From: Capitulum mitella
Lineage: Eukaryota > Arthropoda > Thecostraca > Pollicipedomorpha > Pollicipedidae
Length of the DNA: 64,000 nucleotides
Assembly (NCBI GenBank): GCA_030062745.1
Contig: CP099840.1
Coordinates: 310,001 to 374,000, forward strand
Direction of reading: 5' to 3'
Shown here piece after piece: positions 16,748 to 29,094 of the stretch. The notes below the pieces were generated by a model. It did not search any database, had not been told where the DNA came from, and was given only the letters and a program-made list of their open reading frames with translations. Position 1 is the first letter of the stretch. Each line of letters begins with the position of its first letter. The position numbers and the translations under genes were made by a program.

Positions 16748-18253
16748 AGCTCGTTTTACGTTTGCGCAGTTTACGATATGAGGTATAGCACGTATGGATG
16801 CAGGAAAACAAACATCTTTTCCAAAAGATGTGATTTGATTTTGGCCTTCTTAAGGTACTCTGGTCTCCATGAAATAGTCATTGCTTGATAAACAATGGCG
16901 TACCTACCTGCTAACTGGAACGCTTTAGATGTTGTTTACTTTGCGCATTGTGCAACACTTTCCGATATTTGTAATGGGTTGTTCGGTACACGAGTATCGT
17001 TAACGACCACGGCTCATGTACCCCGGACATTTACTCCACTCACCTAAGCATTGGTGGGGTCCCTCCATTTTCCCTAGGTACAGAAAAGCGGTTTGTTGTA
17101 CGGACACGAAGTTTTTACCGCCTGTCCCCTTCCCATCCAACATACCGGGTCGTATCAGTCGCGTTGAAAGCTGTCATAACTATGTTCCATTACACCGGCT
17201 CTTCTCCGTCGCGCATAGGTCGCGACTGAGAGACTATGCGGCTGCGCGGCGGCGGCGCCGGCTGCGTACGATCATACTTGCACTAAAAATACGAATCTTG
17301 ACGTTATAAAGTCTACACTCTTCTTGCGCTAATGAGATGAGGAACATAATAATGCCACATTGTAACATTTTCCACTATATATAAGTCGCGAATAAAGTGC
17401 ATGTAATGTAAAGTTAAGATGTGTTCATCGTCGTCGAGAAAACATAGCAGTTTTCCACATGGATGCTTCAGAAAATGACTGTTGCTGTAATCAGCATTGC
17501 TCGTTATACCAATGCACCCGTTCCATTGAAATCTTAGTCTCCAATTCCTGCTGAATTTTAGTGAATCATTTCTGGACGCCTCCAAACTTTTGGGGCGTAG
17601 AAACACAGCGCATACACCACTAATGAAATAAAAGACCTCCCATGGTTACTTTTTGTGAGTCTGCAACGTTTTCAACATGTGACTGCTTCGCGCGCTGTTG
17701 CTCGATTTAGAAGCATTGTAGGCGTTATGTCTGCGGCTGGCGTCACGCGGTTACAAAATAACAACAAACCATAGGCCTCTGCATCCAGACAGCTGAACAT
17801 TTAATATCGAAATGCGAAATGGAAGCCTGCCTTCCTTCTCACTGTAAATGGATTTCTTGGAAGTCTGAAATTGTCTCAGCCTGCATAGAGATAGAATGAT
17901 CTATAGCTCTCGATGACACGAAGTTGTAGACGATATTTAGCAAACAGTGGTCTGGAATTCTGGGGAGACCGCACGTTGAATGAGTGCATTTTTGTTCTCT
18001 ATACGGTGATATCTTCCGGCGACAAGACGTTTTGATCGTTCACAGTAAGTGGTTTTGTTGATATGTGACGGTGAAAAAATATTATCTTTTTTTTGCGAAA
18101 AGACCGGGAGTCGCATCCCTAGCACTCCCAGCCAGCTGTACTCCGCTGGACGTGCACAGTGCAGTTGTGACAGCTGAGTTTGTGTGTGCGCGGAAACGGC
18201 TCGTAGCATGTGGACCATAACTGGTATTGTCATTACTTTTTGGGTAAATAGGC
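16748..18253. other. Unannotated intergenic sequence
   Basis: I see no supportable gene or repeat. Open frames at 17016-17309 (+), 17313-17606 (-) and 17937-18293 (-) have no recognisable domain and no good splice context. Confidence 0.4.
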
Positions 18254-18259
18254 GTTTAT
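18254..18259 (-). terminator. Candidate poly(A) signal AATAAA
   Basis: On the - strand CACAATAAACG lies about 55 nt after the stop codon of the candidate exon at 18312-18445. The distance is normal for a short 3' UTR. Confidence 0.4.
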
Positions 18260-18311
18260 TGTGTTGTGTTTGCTTGGTAGTTACATGGTCCAACTATAAA
18301 AACTGTTAAAT

Positions 18312-18445
18312 TCAGAAGAAATGCTGCTCAAGTCCTTCATCTTTATTTTCACGCTGAGCCCGATGCACACATTTGTAAGATAAAACGAACCAGAACAGGC
18401 CGGTCGTCACGCCACCAATGCACGTGAGTATGAGCCGGCCGTTTC
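18312..18445 (-). CDS. Candidate terminal exon of a small single-pass membrane protein
   Basis: On the - strand, after a TGTAG acceptor (18447-18446), an open frame reads NGRLILTCIGGV, continues through TTGLFWFVLSY and ends KCVHRAQRENKDEGLEQHFF with stop TGA at 18314-18312. The 20 residues between Arg and Lys form a clean transmembrane helix, and the basic flank after it (KCVHRAQR) suggests a cytosolic C-terminus. An AATAAA follows 55 nt downstream. One possible 5' partner is the ATG at about 18610 (MASEIMHQRR...), joined by a 59-nt GT-AG intron with a weak GTCCAG donor, which would give about 80 aa. The frame also stays open upstream to a CAG at 18483, so the exon could be 171 nt. I do not recognise the family. 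Confidence 0.35.
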
Positions 18446-18619
18446 CTACACTTAGTGAGCAGCCGATCAGGTTCCTCCAAGCCTGAGCCGCTGGCTGTCT
18501 GGACCGGCGGCCCGTCTTCGTCCGTTCTGTCCGACGATAAAAAATTGATCGATGTTCAACTTTCCAGCCGTTTCACCGTCCACTCTGCGTTGGTGCATAA
18601 TTTCTGAAGCCATTTTTAA

Positions 18620-19554
18620 ACCAAGGTAGGTGGTGATCTGGACTCTACACGTTGGGATTATGTGTGGAAGCAATGACTGACATCCCATCATCCCATATTC
18701 CATACTGAATCAATGTGCTTGTTACCGTGTTCATACTTATTTTTCTCGCTCCCGCATTTCCACAGAGCGTTTTGGTCAACTGCGTATCTCCTCACTACTA
18801 AGCAACACCAAAGGTATCTCCCCCTCACCAACTACCATAAATCCCAATGTCCAGCGGCCTTCAACACATCCATGGGTGTACTGCAGCACCCGGGCCCTCG
18901 CGGCGCCGCCTACACAATAAACGTCCCGAGAGGGTTATTCCATTACAGTTCAGTTGGGATAAAACGTTATTGATACCAAAGCGATTTCCAACATGATTTT
19001 GCGTTGCTTTTCCGGGTTCTCATTGGCAGTTTCTGACTTAAGAAGAAGTGGGTGACTGTAGGCTACAGCAGCAATGCTGGTCCAAACTTGCCCGCCGTGA
19101 TTCACTGGGCTTCGTCGTCATCAAGCTGGCAGCTTCAGCTTCACGAACATCGCCTCCATCCGTGACATGTTGACGGGACACAATGACATTTCACCTGACG
19201 GAAGTCGACACGGACCATGGTGCAGCGCTGGTTGCATTTCGCGGCGCTTTCCAGCTAAAACACTGACCGTTGTCAAAGAAAGATGATGGTGGACCTGTAA
19301 GATCGTCAGATGATGTGACCGCATGACAGATTCCAAAGCGAGGGCGGCGGCGGGCCAGTGCTCTATCTTCGGTTGGCACTTGACCCTCACGTGACCTGCA
19401 ATCATGCATTGTGGGCCCGTGATTAGCAATGATGGCGTCAGCATGGTGTCAGAAGCAGCAGGTATTAAATGCGTTAGAACACCAGGTGGTATCAAGTTAT
19501 CGTAGGTGGAACGGCGATAGCAGTGTTGAACGGCGGATTTGTGAAGCTGTTACC
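18620..19554. other. Unannotated sequence upstream of the candidate membrane-protein exon
   Basis: Moderately GC-rich. Overlapping open frames on both strands at 19121-19495 read like ordinary protein in more than one frame, but none has a supportable start, splice partner or family. If the 18.3-kb exon is real its upstream exons could lie here. Confidence 0.3.
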
Positions 19555-19558
19555 TTAA

Positions 19559-20223
19559 TCCTCGCCGGGCCGGCCTCCGGATCTCCCTTCGCTGGGCTGA
19601 GAGTGGATGAGCACCTCCCCCCAATATCTCGAGAATTATAAGTCCCACAAGAAAGGGAAAAAACGTTGGAAAGACATTGACGAAACTAGCACAAAGCACC
19701 TAATTCTTGTTGCTCGGCCGAGAGCTTGAAAATTCTATATAAATCGTGATCCGAACCTAGGTTACCGGTCAAGAGAAGCAATTACACGTGTAAATGATGT
19801 GAGAGACACCAGAGTGTATTTCTAGGCCTCAAAACATCCCAATCCACCTCTTAATGTGAAAAGCAAACGTAAAAAGGCCGAAAGTTTAGCTGATCTCAGA
19901 TAAATGATCTGGACACTTCCGAAAAATTCGAAGTAGCAGCATTCTTCCATTTGTCAAGCTCTAACAATGTGGCGTTTTTCACGTCAATCCACGCATTCCA
20001 TAAAATTTTATGCTGTTTCATTTTTGGAACATGGTCTTACTTGACCTGTCCTAGGTTAATGACGTGAAGTGACCCTGGGCTTAAAAACTTACACAAGATG
20101 TAAAAATGACGTATAAAAACGCACTTCAAGCTTCGTATCTCTGCAATGTTTTTTTTTTTTTAGCCATTTAGAAAAAAAACCTGAGGGGGTTAATCATCTC
20201 CCCCTCCCCCGGCCCGGCGAAGA
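19559..20223 (+). repeat. TTAA-flanked element, family P3, copy 1
   Basis: Flanked by TTAA at 19555-19558 and 20224-20227. The left end is TCCTCGCCGGGCCGG; the right end reverse-complemented is TCTTCGCCGGGCCGG, a near-perfect inverted terminus. Internal blocks (CTCGAGAATTATAAGTCCCACA, CTGAAAGTTTAGCTGAT type, TGACCTGTCCTAGG) are shared with 33572-34808. It is about 665 bp, shorter than the other copies, with no coding frame. Confidence 0.78.
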
Positions 20224-20227
20224 TTAA

Positions 20228-21480
20228 CGCTGGCGAGTGAAATGTTTCAGACTGTCCTTTGAAATAGTTTTCCACGATTTATTTCATGTACGTACAACCG
20301 GGGTAGTGAAATGTACAGGTCTCCTTAAAAGAAATGTTAGGTATTAGGGTTCTTGCGGTGAACCGGCCATATCTACGGTGTTCATGGTGCTAATGTAATG
20401 TGATTTGAGCAGGTATCTGCCGCGACCTAGGAGTACTCGTCATATGTTCAAAAGTGTGTTTCATATTTTAATGTCATGCCTTAAAAACACGAAAAACCAT
20501 ATTTACGGTCGGTAGGCAGGGACGTTGGGCAGTTTTCTTAGTTCCGCCACTGCGCTAACCCTCTCGGCTGCCAAACTGATAAGATCATTTGTGTTGTGAA
20601 GGGGGTTTGAATAGCGGCTATGAGGAGGGAATGCGCCTTGATCATGTGACATGTTCTGCCGGAGGGCTGTGAGGGCGTCGCGGAGACTGACCAGGCCGTA
20701 TCCAGCCTGCTTTCCCTTCCAAACATGGTTTTTCAACTGACTGGATCTGAACATTCGACCCGAGCAATGACGGCCGAGCGATTTCTGAGCAATAGTGTTG
20801 GAAATGACTTACAGAAGAATGAACAGTTCATACCGTGTACGGAAGTAGCCTTTTTGATAATTATATGGTGAATGCCATTGAAGATTAATGGTAGATTAAT
20901 GGAAGATTAATGGTAACGACACGCGGTTAAACGAACGAATATTGCGTTTATTTACATGCGAGCAGTTGATTTGCCAGAATATATTTTGGTATACATACAC
21001 ACACATTGCCAAGGCTGGAACTTTGTATCTTTTGGGTGAGGGGGGCACTCCCTAATGTTCAGCTGACCTCCCAGTGTTCAGACCCCCCCCCGTAATGCTG
21101 GGCTGCGCCTCAGTCACAACTTGAAGCTTGGTCCCCAATACCTGATCAGTTTGTTACCGTCAGAACATAGCCCCCGCCGGACGAGAGGGCAGATGCCACC
21201 CCCAAGCATTATTCTCGGGATTCCGGCACAACGGTGCACGACAGCGCCGTGAACTTTGGCATAGCTGACGACACTTTCATTGCGCATGTTAAAAAAGTGG
21301 CCTCATCTCGTCTCAGGGCACCGAGCCATGATGTCGCTACTGAAAGCTTGCAGAGCGATTTTTCACCAAGGGTCGTTTTTTACTGGTTTAGGGCAATAAA
21401 CATGCATAAACGGCGAATGACGGACATGAAATCGGTTCAGAATGGTAGTCCTTGTGAGAGCAGGTCACTTTAGGCCGCTC
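20228..21480. other. Unannotated intergenic sequence
   Basis: No gene seen. Open frames at 20503-20754 on the - strand overlap in two registers and have no recognisable family. Poly-C and GGGGGGCACTCCC runs near 21040-21100 resemble element termini, but no partner end was found. Confidence 0.35.
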
Positions 21481-21484
21481 AATG

Positions 21485-21839
21485 GCCTTTTCAGTGTCAA
21501 ACGGGGTCAATGACCTTAGATGATCTTTCCGGCTTTAGAACGTTCCTATACAAGTTTTTGGTGGGGCGATTTTTGGGCCATTTGATCCCAAATGTGTCAT
21601 TTTGAACAAAGGAAAACCGATTTATAGCTCCCAGGCATAAAATCTGATCTGAACTAGGTCACTGGTTGACCTGGTCGACACGGTTAACGTTGAATTCCTT
21701 GGGCATACGGTAATCGATTTCTTCTTGTCCCGAAGCGCCAGTTCATTTAGAATAGGCAGTTCAAATAGGCAAAAGGCGGGGGGTGCCTATCTCCCTCCCG
21801 TCTTTGGTGCGAATGAAAATTCCTTGCGTCCGGCGAGGG
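21485..21839 (+). repeat. Right part of a degenerate TTAA-type element
   Basis: Ends CTTGCGTCCGGCGAGGG followed by TTAA at about 21840, the same GGG-TTAA end layout as families P1 and P2. Inside are GGTCAATGACCTTAG, AACTAGGTCACTGG and TTGACCTGG half-site clusters typical of the other elements. The left end was not found. Confidence 0.5.
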
Positions 21840-21844
21840 TTAAA

Positions 21845-22985
21845 CAAGCGTACTCATCAGTGCTGGGATTGCTGGAAAACATGGATATTCATATTCGACG
21901 CGGATCAGACGTTTCCAGTGGCGTCAAAATAATATGAAGAGAGAAGACCAAATGGTAGACCGGTTTTCCACTCCCGGTCCGATTAGTCCGGGATGACCAG
22001 TCGGAGCGTACACATATAACACCAATAACAAGGATCCACCAATAGCAAGGATCCACTCGTGTCACCGAGGTCTCCCATTGGATGGCTTTACATAACTGCA
22101 ACTTCTACTTAACTTGGCTAGGTGTGAACTGTTCGCGCAGATTACCAGTGTTTAATGACATGCATGACTTTGCATATGCATCATTTTTAACGAAACGAAT
22201 GAAACGAGTGACCGTGTCGTACTTTCGTGAGATGACCATACAGCGATAATAAATGGTATGACCGCAGAGTCGCAGGAGCGTTTCATAAAAGAGGGGGGGG
22301 GGGTAGGAATCCAGTTGTTTTTGCTGACCGGGGACCGAGGAGAGGAGGTGGGTAAGTTCGACAAAAATATTTCGTTTGATATAGCGTGAATATTTATCTG
22401 GTGCAGTGCAAAATATTGATGATTCATTAGAATAACGACAGTGTAAAATGTTCTTACAGGGACTTCCCTGAAATGAAACCTGGTTCTGAAAGGGCTTCAC
22501 GTTCGAAATCTGCGGTCGGAATCCAGTGGAGGGAGCGAAATTCATCCCCGACCCCGACTTTATGTCTGTCGCGGACTGCCTATTTTTGCGTACTTTAAAA
22601 TGGTATATAGTGCGTCGTCACAAACGAAAATAAAAAAGCGAAAAATCATATGGACATTTTTAGAGATATGGCTCCGTAAAGTCAACCGCAGAGCGGCATA
22701 ACCAGCCGATCGCCTCCTCCCCGCGATGCGTTACCTAAGATGATATTAGATGATGTACGAGCGATCTGAAATTAACTGTTGCGTTCTGTTTGCTTGGCAT
22801 CGTGGATTACCCTCTGTGGCGTAGCCAAGGCGGACAAAAGGGCCATGGCCTACCTGGAGGCCAAGCGAGAGGCGGCCCCCTGGGGCCGAAGGCCTCAGTT
22901 CTTTGGATGGCGTGAAGCGCCCGCAAGGCGTCTTACACTGTCCGAAACAGATAGTAAATATTTTGATTTTTAATATTTAAACAGT
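21845..22985. other. Unannotated intergenic sequence
   Basis: No gene or repeat family recognised. A 22105-22545 open frame (- strand) runs through low-complexity sequence including a poly-G run and is not supported by any domain. Confidence 0.35.
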
Positions 22986-22989
22986 AATA

Positions 22990-24900
22990 AGAATATTTTA
23001 AGCATTATAGAAGGCTTACGAACCTAAAGAAAACGTACCCCAAGTACACAAGAAGGCTTTGTGTGCTATGAAGAGAGGCCCGTGGTCTGAATAAATGTCT
23101 AGGGGCCCCTGCTGGCTTCTAGGGGAGTTCACTGCTTGTCTGGGGAGGGCCCCCTGTTGGCCCATAAATAGGGACCTCCTTTCGGTCTGGAAGAAGGCCA
23201 TTGCCCCTGCCTCCAGAGATCGACAGGGGCCCTTTACAGGCGGATAGGATGCCCTCTACAGACAGGCAGTTACCCCCTGGCCAACAGGGACCCCTAAACG
23301 ATCATTCAGGGGCCCATACTTTCCTGTAAAGATGCTCCTGCCGACCTGTAAGAGGCATCCACCAGGTCGGCAGGAACGTCCTTACAGGCGAACGTGGGCC
23401 CCATTTATACTTCAGCGGAGTCCCTTTACAAACCGACAATAATTTTAACCACGTGGGACCCCACTGATTACGAGGGCCAGGCGCGGATCCAAAGGAGGAG
23501 CAGCTGGGTCGAACGCCCCCTCCCCCTGAGGCCTGAGAAGGGATCCCTGTCAGACTTAAAAGAAGCCACGAAGGGGCCCCGTATGAGCTTCACGAGTCTC
23601 TATAGGAGCCTGAAGGGCTCTTGATGCAGTCAGGGAGGCCTCCTGGGGGGTCAGACGACCTCTGAGACGCACAGAGGGCCCCTGAAGTCCCCAAAGGGCC
23701 CCTGGGACCACAACAGGGCCCCAACACGGCAGAGTGTCCCTGAGACCGCCAGATGGTTCCTAGGGCCCCTGAGACGGCGAACATGAGGACTGAGTCCCTA
23801 GGAGGCCCCTGTGAGAGAAAAACTGAAGGTTCTTGATGTAGCCAGAGGGCCTCCGAGAGGGTTAATGAGACCCTGACACGGCCAGATGGTCCCTAAGATG
23901 GAAAGAAGGGCCCTTTGAAACTCTTCAAGGGCCTATGGGACCGCAAGGGGCCCCAACACGACAAAGGGTCCATGAGAGCGTTAAAACTGCCAGAGAGGCA
24001 TCCGAGACGGAAAGAACTTAAGAGGGTGCCTAGCACGGCATAACGAGACCTTGGCCAGCCAGAGGGGCCCCCTGAACGGGGATTCGTCGGTGACCTTCTC
24101 AACCTCGAGAGGTGCCACAAATGGGCCACACTGGATTTTTTGAAGCCTTGAGGGGTTCTTGATGCTGTCAGGGCGGTTTCTGAGACGGCAAAATGGGTCT
24201 GTACACCGCAGATGACCCCTGAGACCGGCAAAAACGTCGCAGGGCCTCTGAGAGGCACAGGCGATAAGAAGGCCTCTGAGACGGTATTTGGATTTAATTG
24301 GGGCGCTGGACGACCAGAGGGTCCCCGAGTGTAATAAGCGGGCTCCTGGCACGGGCAAGATCCCCCTGAGACTGCCAGTGAGGCCCCTGAAGCGCCAACA
24401 AAAGCCCCTTGCTACGGCTAGAGGAGCCCTAAAAGACTGCCAAATATACGTCATGTAACTGAGGAAGGCCCGTGATACAGCCATGGGGACCACCGGAGAC
24501 ATTCAGAGGGCCTATGACACTGCACAGGGCCCTGAAATTGCCAAAAGGTCCTTTGTAACTGCCAGAGGGCCCCTAAGATTGCAAAAATGTTTCCCACAAC
24601 GACAAGAGGGGCACCCAGGACCACAGCGGTCCAATGAGACAGCTAGAGAAGGGACCTTTGAGACTGCTAACTAGAAGTCTCTAGCAATAGGGGCCCCTGA
24701 GACGACCAGAGGGGCCTCTGAAACCACTAGACCTTGAGACGCCCAGACTGCTCCTGAAACGGCCAAAGGACCTAGAAGATTGCCAGAGGCGCTTGTGTCA
24801 CCGCAGAGACTTAAAAAGAGCCTTTTAGTGCCTGAGGTGTTCCTTAGACGACAAAAATGTCCCCGGGACGACAGGAGGGAACCCGAGATGGCTATAGGTG
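22990..24900. repeat. Long degenerate GC-rich minisatellite (about 26-31 bp units)
   Basis: About 1.9 kb of loosely periodic sequence built on a GGGCCCCTGAGACGGC-CAGA theme, with variants such as GGCCTCTGAGACGG, GGCCCCAACACGGCAG and GGTCCCTGAGACTGCC. Units are diverged and some are rearranged. The left third (23080-23400) uses a related GGCCC-CTTTACAGGC variant. All open frames in this stretch come from the repeat and should not be read as genes. Confidence 0.8.
23323..23388. other. Stem-loop inside the minisatellite
   Basis: TCCTGCCGACCTG at 23336-23348 is perfectly complementary to CAGGTCGGCAGGA at 23363-23375 around a 14-nt loop. After a 6-by-6 internal loop the stem continues CCTGTAA (23323-23329) with TTACAGG (23382-23388). 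The 66-nt hairpin has the size of a small-RNA precursor, but it may simply come from inverted repeat units. Confidence 0.55.
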
Positions 24901-25772
24901 TTCACAGGGTTTCGAAAATAAGAGGACTAGATTTTCAAGAAATGATTTAACAAAAAAGTTACAAGGACTTTTTGGCTTCTTCTAGTCATGTTATGCTAAA
25001 GAAGTACAAATCGTACCACCATGTTTGTATAATGTTAGCATAGGCTGTGCCAGGGACATGAAAAAGGGGGGACTGTCATGCACTGACAGTCACTGAGTCT
25101 TTAGATCAGCTTATGATATTTGACCTTAAATGACCTCGAATGACCTTAGAATTACTTGAAATGATGTCGTGTGCATTTAATGTTATCTGAAAACGTTTCC
25201 AACCATTGGGATTCACTCTTTCTGAAATTTCATTGTTCGGCCGTTGTGATATAGGGTACTCGCACTGACATTTTAGGTCATAGCTCTGTGACCCGACCTG
25301 ATATCAAGCTGAAACTTGGTACAGAAGTAGAGACCATCCTTCTACGTCTTATGTATCCCGGGATTGGCATTTGCAAAAAAATAGCGCCAAAATATTTGCT
25401 ATAAAACCAAATTTTGACTTTTGACCTTCACCTGACCTTGCGAAGTGACCTCAGATAAGCAAAATTGTATTTTCATATTGCCCAGCTATTTACCCATACA
25501 TCCATATAAATTTTTAAATTCTATCTTAAAAACGCTACTTTTGACAGCCATTTTCCTTTTATCCTCAACATCGCAAAAATAGCCGGAGGTGCCTCCCAAA
25601 AACGTTGCCTGGCTTCGCCCCTGAGCAAAATGGAATTACGAAATTTTGTCACGGTACGTAGAAAGAATAGCTAGGAAAAGCCACAAAGTGTCGTGAACCC
25701 GCGTCAAAAACCCTGGAACTAACAGGCGAAAAACCAAAGGGGGGCGGATTCAGCCCCCATGCCGGGAATAGG
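24901..25772 (+). repeat. TTAA-type element, family P2, copy 1 (5' truncated)
   Basis: Starts abruptly inside the family at a GTTTCGAAAATAAGAGGAC block matching about 55310, and ends CATGCCGGGAATAGGG followed by TTAA (25773-25776). It shares TTTGGCTTCTTCTAGTCATG, CTCTGTGACCCGACCTGAT and the final GGAGGTGCCTCCCAAAAACG block with 54941-56170. The left quarter is missing, and the break lies at the edge of the GC minisatellite. Confidence 0.8.
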
Positions 25773-25776
25773 GTTA

Positions 25777-26742
25777 AAGGGTGATGAACGCAGCTACTGG
25801 CCACTTGGCCTACAGACTATATGAACTTACCTATGGACTGATATACTTATATACGGGAGTGCCAAATACCTCAGGCCGCCAAGTCAGACACATGGATTTG
25901 CGTACTCCTTAGGTAGGCCCTACCCCGGGGCGACGCCGCGGATTAACAGGTCACAGGTCACCGTGCCGCCGTCTCCCTGGGCCCGCCGACTGCCGGCCGC
26001 CGGTGGATGCGTCGGCCAAGATACTACACAAACCATCGTAGGACCCACTGCTTCCTGGTATTATATGAGCCCCGTAGAGAATACACCAATGCAAGAACGT
26101 CGATGGATTTCTGGACAGGGATTTGGACCTTGCACCCGCAACGTTTTGTGACATCAGGGTAAAACTGGCAAAAATACAAAGAAAATTTCTAGTACTACCC
26201 TAAATTCATTGCTCTCCTTCGCCAGACGAATAAGGCCGACACGCACAGGACCACGGACACATTGTTCAGCCTATTGTACCCTCTTGCTTCCTGCGACTGC
26301 ACTTGTCCATTCCCGGAACGTTCACTTGCTTAATTCCAGACATGGTTGGCTGAGGTACTGCCCCTGGACAGCAGGGCAGGAGGGCTAAATGACGCTTCTG
26401 TTTAAAAAATCCCATGCATACAGTGTTAGATCCCACCAAAGTAGTATGGACACATCCAGCGTCCTTTGTCCTGTGGAAGTCAACTGGAGCTATATATATT
26501 CGTATATAAAGGATAAAAAATAATACAAATTAAACGTGTCCTGGCCAGCGGGTGACCGCCCAGCCCATTTGTCACTCTTAAGCGAAGTTTAGACAACCAA
26601 GGAGTGGGGAAAAAACGCATTAGGGTGGCTTGGCGGGCTGAAAGGAAGTGTTGACACTCTATTTAGCGGAGCCCAGGAGCGAACAAAGCCTAATGCCATT
26701 ATTTTCCACACCTTGCTTTACGTAGCGCAGTAGGCACATCAC

Positions 26743-26797
<55 letters not shown>

Positions 26798-27279
26798 TAT
26801 ATACATGCATTAATGTTCTTGGTATTTACCATTGTTGGTTTCAAAAACTGCTGGTTCAGCGTGAATGAAAGGGTGCGTGACATAAAGAAACGTACCCGCT
26901 CGTCACACAGTTTCACATGACCAGACTTCATCTCCCACCCAAAACAAATCATTGCGCAAAATTACTCAAGCTTACCACAGAAATCTAGCGAAATGTCTCG
27001 CCACGTGGGGCAATGTCATCGTGGAACACCAAATGCAACAGAAGCTTGCCAGGAAGCAAGAACAGAGCAATTTTTTGAGCGAAACGTCGCAGGTTAGGAT
27101 CAGATCAATGGGCTTATTACTGAAGGTCCGCAGTATTACGAGATGGGGATGAAGTTGCCTTTTTTGTCCGTTTCTTGCGATGCATGGCGAGGGCATGGTC
27201 TGGTTTATGTTAGGAAAAGGCATGAAGTCACACAATCACTTAGATACAACCAGCACGGCTCTCCCTTTCCTTTGGTGTC
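25777..27279. other. Unannotated intergenic sequence with (TA)n
   Basis: No supportable gene. A (TA)n microsatellite of about 50 bp lies at about 26746-26795. Confidence 0.4.
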
Positions 27280-27560
27280 CTGCCCCGCATGCCGCGCCGT
27301 TAAGCCGCGGCCGGTGGAGAACACGGGCGGTGATCCGATGTCAGGGGGACCAGCTTGTCCACCGCGCCGCCGCCTGGACGAAACGTCACCGCCCGCGCCG
27401 GCGGCATCTGGATTGGCCCACTCAAACTTGGGCAATGAATCACGGCGGCTAACTTTTGGCGCCAACTCGGCCTTGGTTGTGTCCTGTTGGCCGGGATAGG
27501 TCACTGTGAGCGCGCGCTGAGCCGGTCTGGACATCCCTGGAGACAGCTCCCGAATCACGG
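27280..27560. promoter_or_regulatory. GC-rich islet with E2F-like and CCAAT motifs
   Basis: A CpG-rich block in otherwise AT-balanced sequence. It holds a perfect palindrome TTGGCGCCAA at 27456-27465 within TTTTGGCGCCAAC (E2F-type consensus) and an inverted CCAAT box (GATTGG) at about 27411-27416. Open frames on both strands lack recognisable domains. A promoter or enhancer is a reasonable inference; no transcript could be modelled. Confidence 0.3.
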
Positions 27561-28390
27561 GTGTGCTCAGAGCAGAAGTGAATGGCGTCATTGCCGTGCT
27601 GCATCCAGGTCTGGAGACAAGAATTAGTTTGATAAGGTTTCTAAAAACGGTCCACAAGTGGTGGACGCTGAGTGACGAAAACGATAGAAAACAGTTCGAG
27701 TAAATCGTAATGTAGCGTGGCAGCACATAACAAGTAATTACGGCAGCCAGTGGCGTATGTGCAGTCATATTACCTTTTGGTAATGAATTCAACTTTGATT
27801 AAAATAGGATACATATCATGCTGTAGGGCTAATGTGGGGCCATTGTACCATATATTCCATTTGAAATGTGAGTGGTAAGAGCCCAAAATGGTTTCGGAAC
27901 TGCCGCTATCAATTGCTCACCACAACTATGACAGTTATGAGCCAGGCCCAGTTCTTCTGCCTCGATAAAAAAGCGCGTTATGAGCCTGGAAAGGCCCACC
28001 TGCACGCGCCAATAACGTGTCTCCACGTCCCAGCGAGCTCGTGTCTCTGATGGGGTACTTTAGTCAATAGCCAGGCGGTCTTGTGGCGGCCCAGTCAACA
28101 ACGCGGGACCGAGCGGCGGGGAATTCACCACAGGACGAGAAGGACGACCTCGGAACATGCATTGTTCACAATGCGGAGAGAGAGAGAACTTAACAACTAA
28201 CATACCATAGAAAACCGTATGTATTTCTAGAACGTGCACAGACGGAGCTCTTAAGAAATGCTCTTAAGAATATGATGCGGACCCGGAGAATAACAAAATT
28301 CGTAGAGTAACCATGACCCGTACACATAAAACTAGTCCTAATTGTTATGAAACAAAACTATGAAACGTGCCAAGCAAAGGGCGTCTGTGT
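27561..28390. other. Unannotated intergenic sequence
   Basis: Nothing supportable beyond a short GA-rich run near 28180. Confidence 0.35.
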
Positions 28391-28765
28391 TGGCGGATGA
28401 CGTCAGTATGCTATGCGATGTAATTGTCAGTGACGTCGATGCATCGTTTCACTGCGCACTGACGCAGGGCGAGTGACAGGAGGTACTGCTCGCTCCCACA
28501 GACGGTCGGCCTGCTTCTGACGGGTGTCGCTGGTGCCAGCGCCGCTGGGCGGCTCAGAGCCTGACACGTGCCTGTTGGACATCCCGCTGCTAAAACGGCA
28601 GACTGGTCTCAAACCTGACGACAACGACGCCTCGCCTGACGCCGTAAAATTGTGGCCAATCCAACATAAATAGAACGGCGACGTCACCGCGTCTATTTCG
28701 GGCCGCGACTAGGTGCCGACGTCGAGTCTATGGTCGTACCATGCCGGTTTGAGGTGGCCCCGCCG
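28391..28765. promoter_or_regulatory. GC-rich islet with CRE-like sites
   Basis: Contains a perfect CRE palindrome TGACGTCA at 28398-28405, TGACGTCG at 28431-28438, an inverted copy GGTGACGTCGC near 28677-28687, the palindrome CGATGCATCG near 28437-28446, and GGCCAATCC (CCAAT) near 28654. The cluster suggests a regulatory element, but no gene next to it could be modelled. Confidence 0.3.
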
Positions 28766-29094
28766 CTAAAGTTATCCAGACTTAAGCTGTGCACTGAGAC
28801 GACCAATATGTACAGGCATCATGCGGCTTTGGGGATTGAGACAAGAAGAGGGGAATGGAGAATGGGAGAAAATTTGTGAGTGAAGTAAAGCTTAGACATA
28901 AATAAAGTCTCAGACGCATTTCCAAGTTCAAACAGGGGTATTTTTTGTTTCGTTTGAGGAATAGAATGAGCTATTTGCTCACAAGGTGTCTTTGGTCAAT
29001 CAGGCGTAATTAGCTCTGTGACACCAGTTCTTAAGCCGGCGTTCACTGTCGCATTTCGAACTGCGCTATTCGCTGAGGGGAGGCTGTTTTTTAA

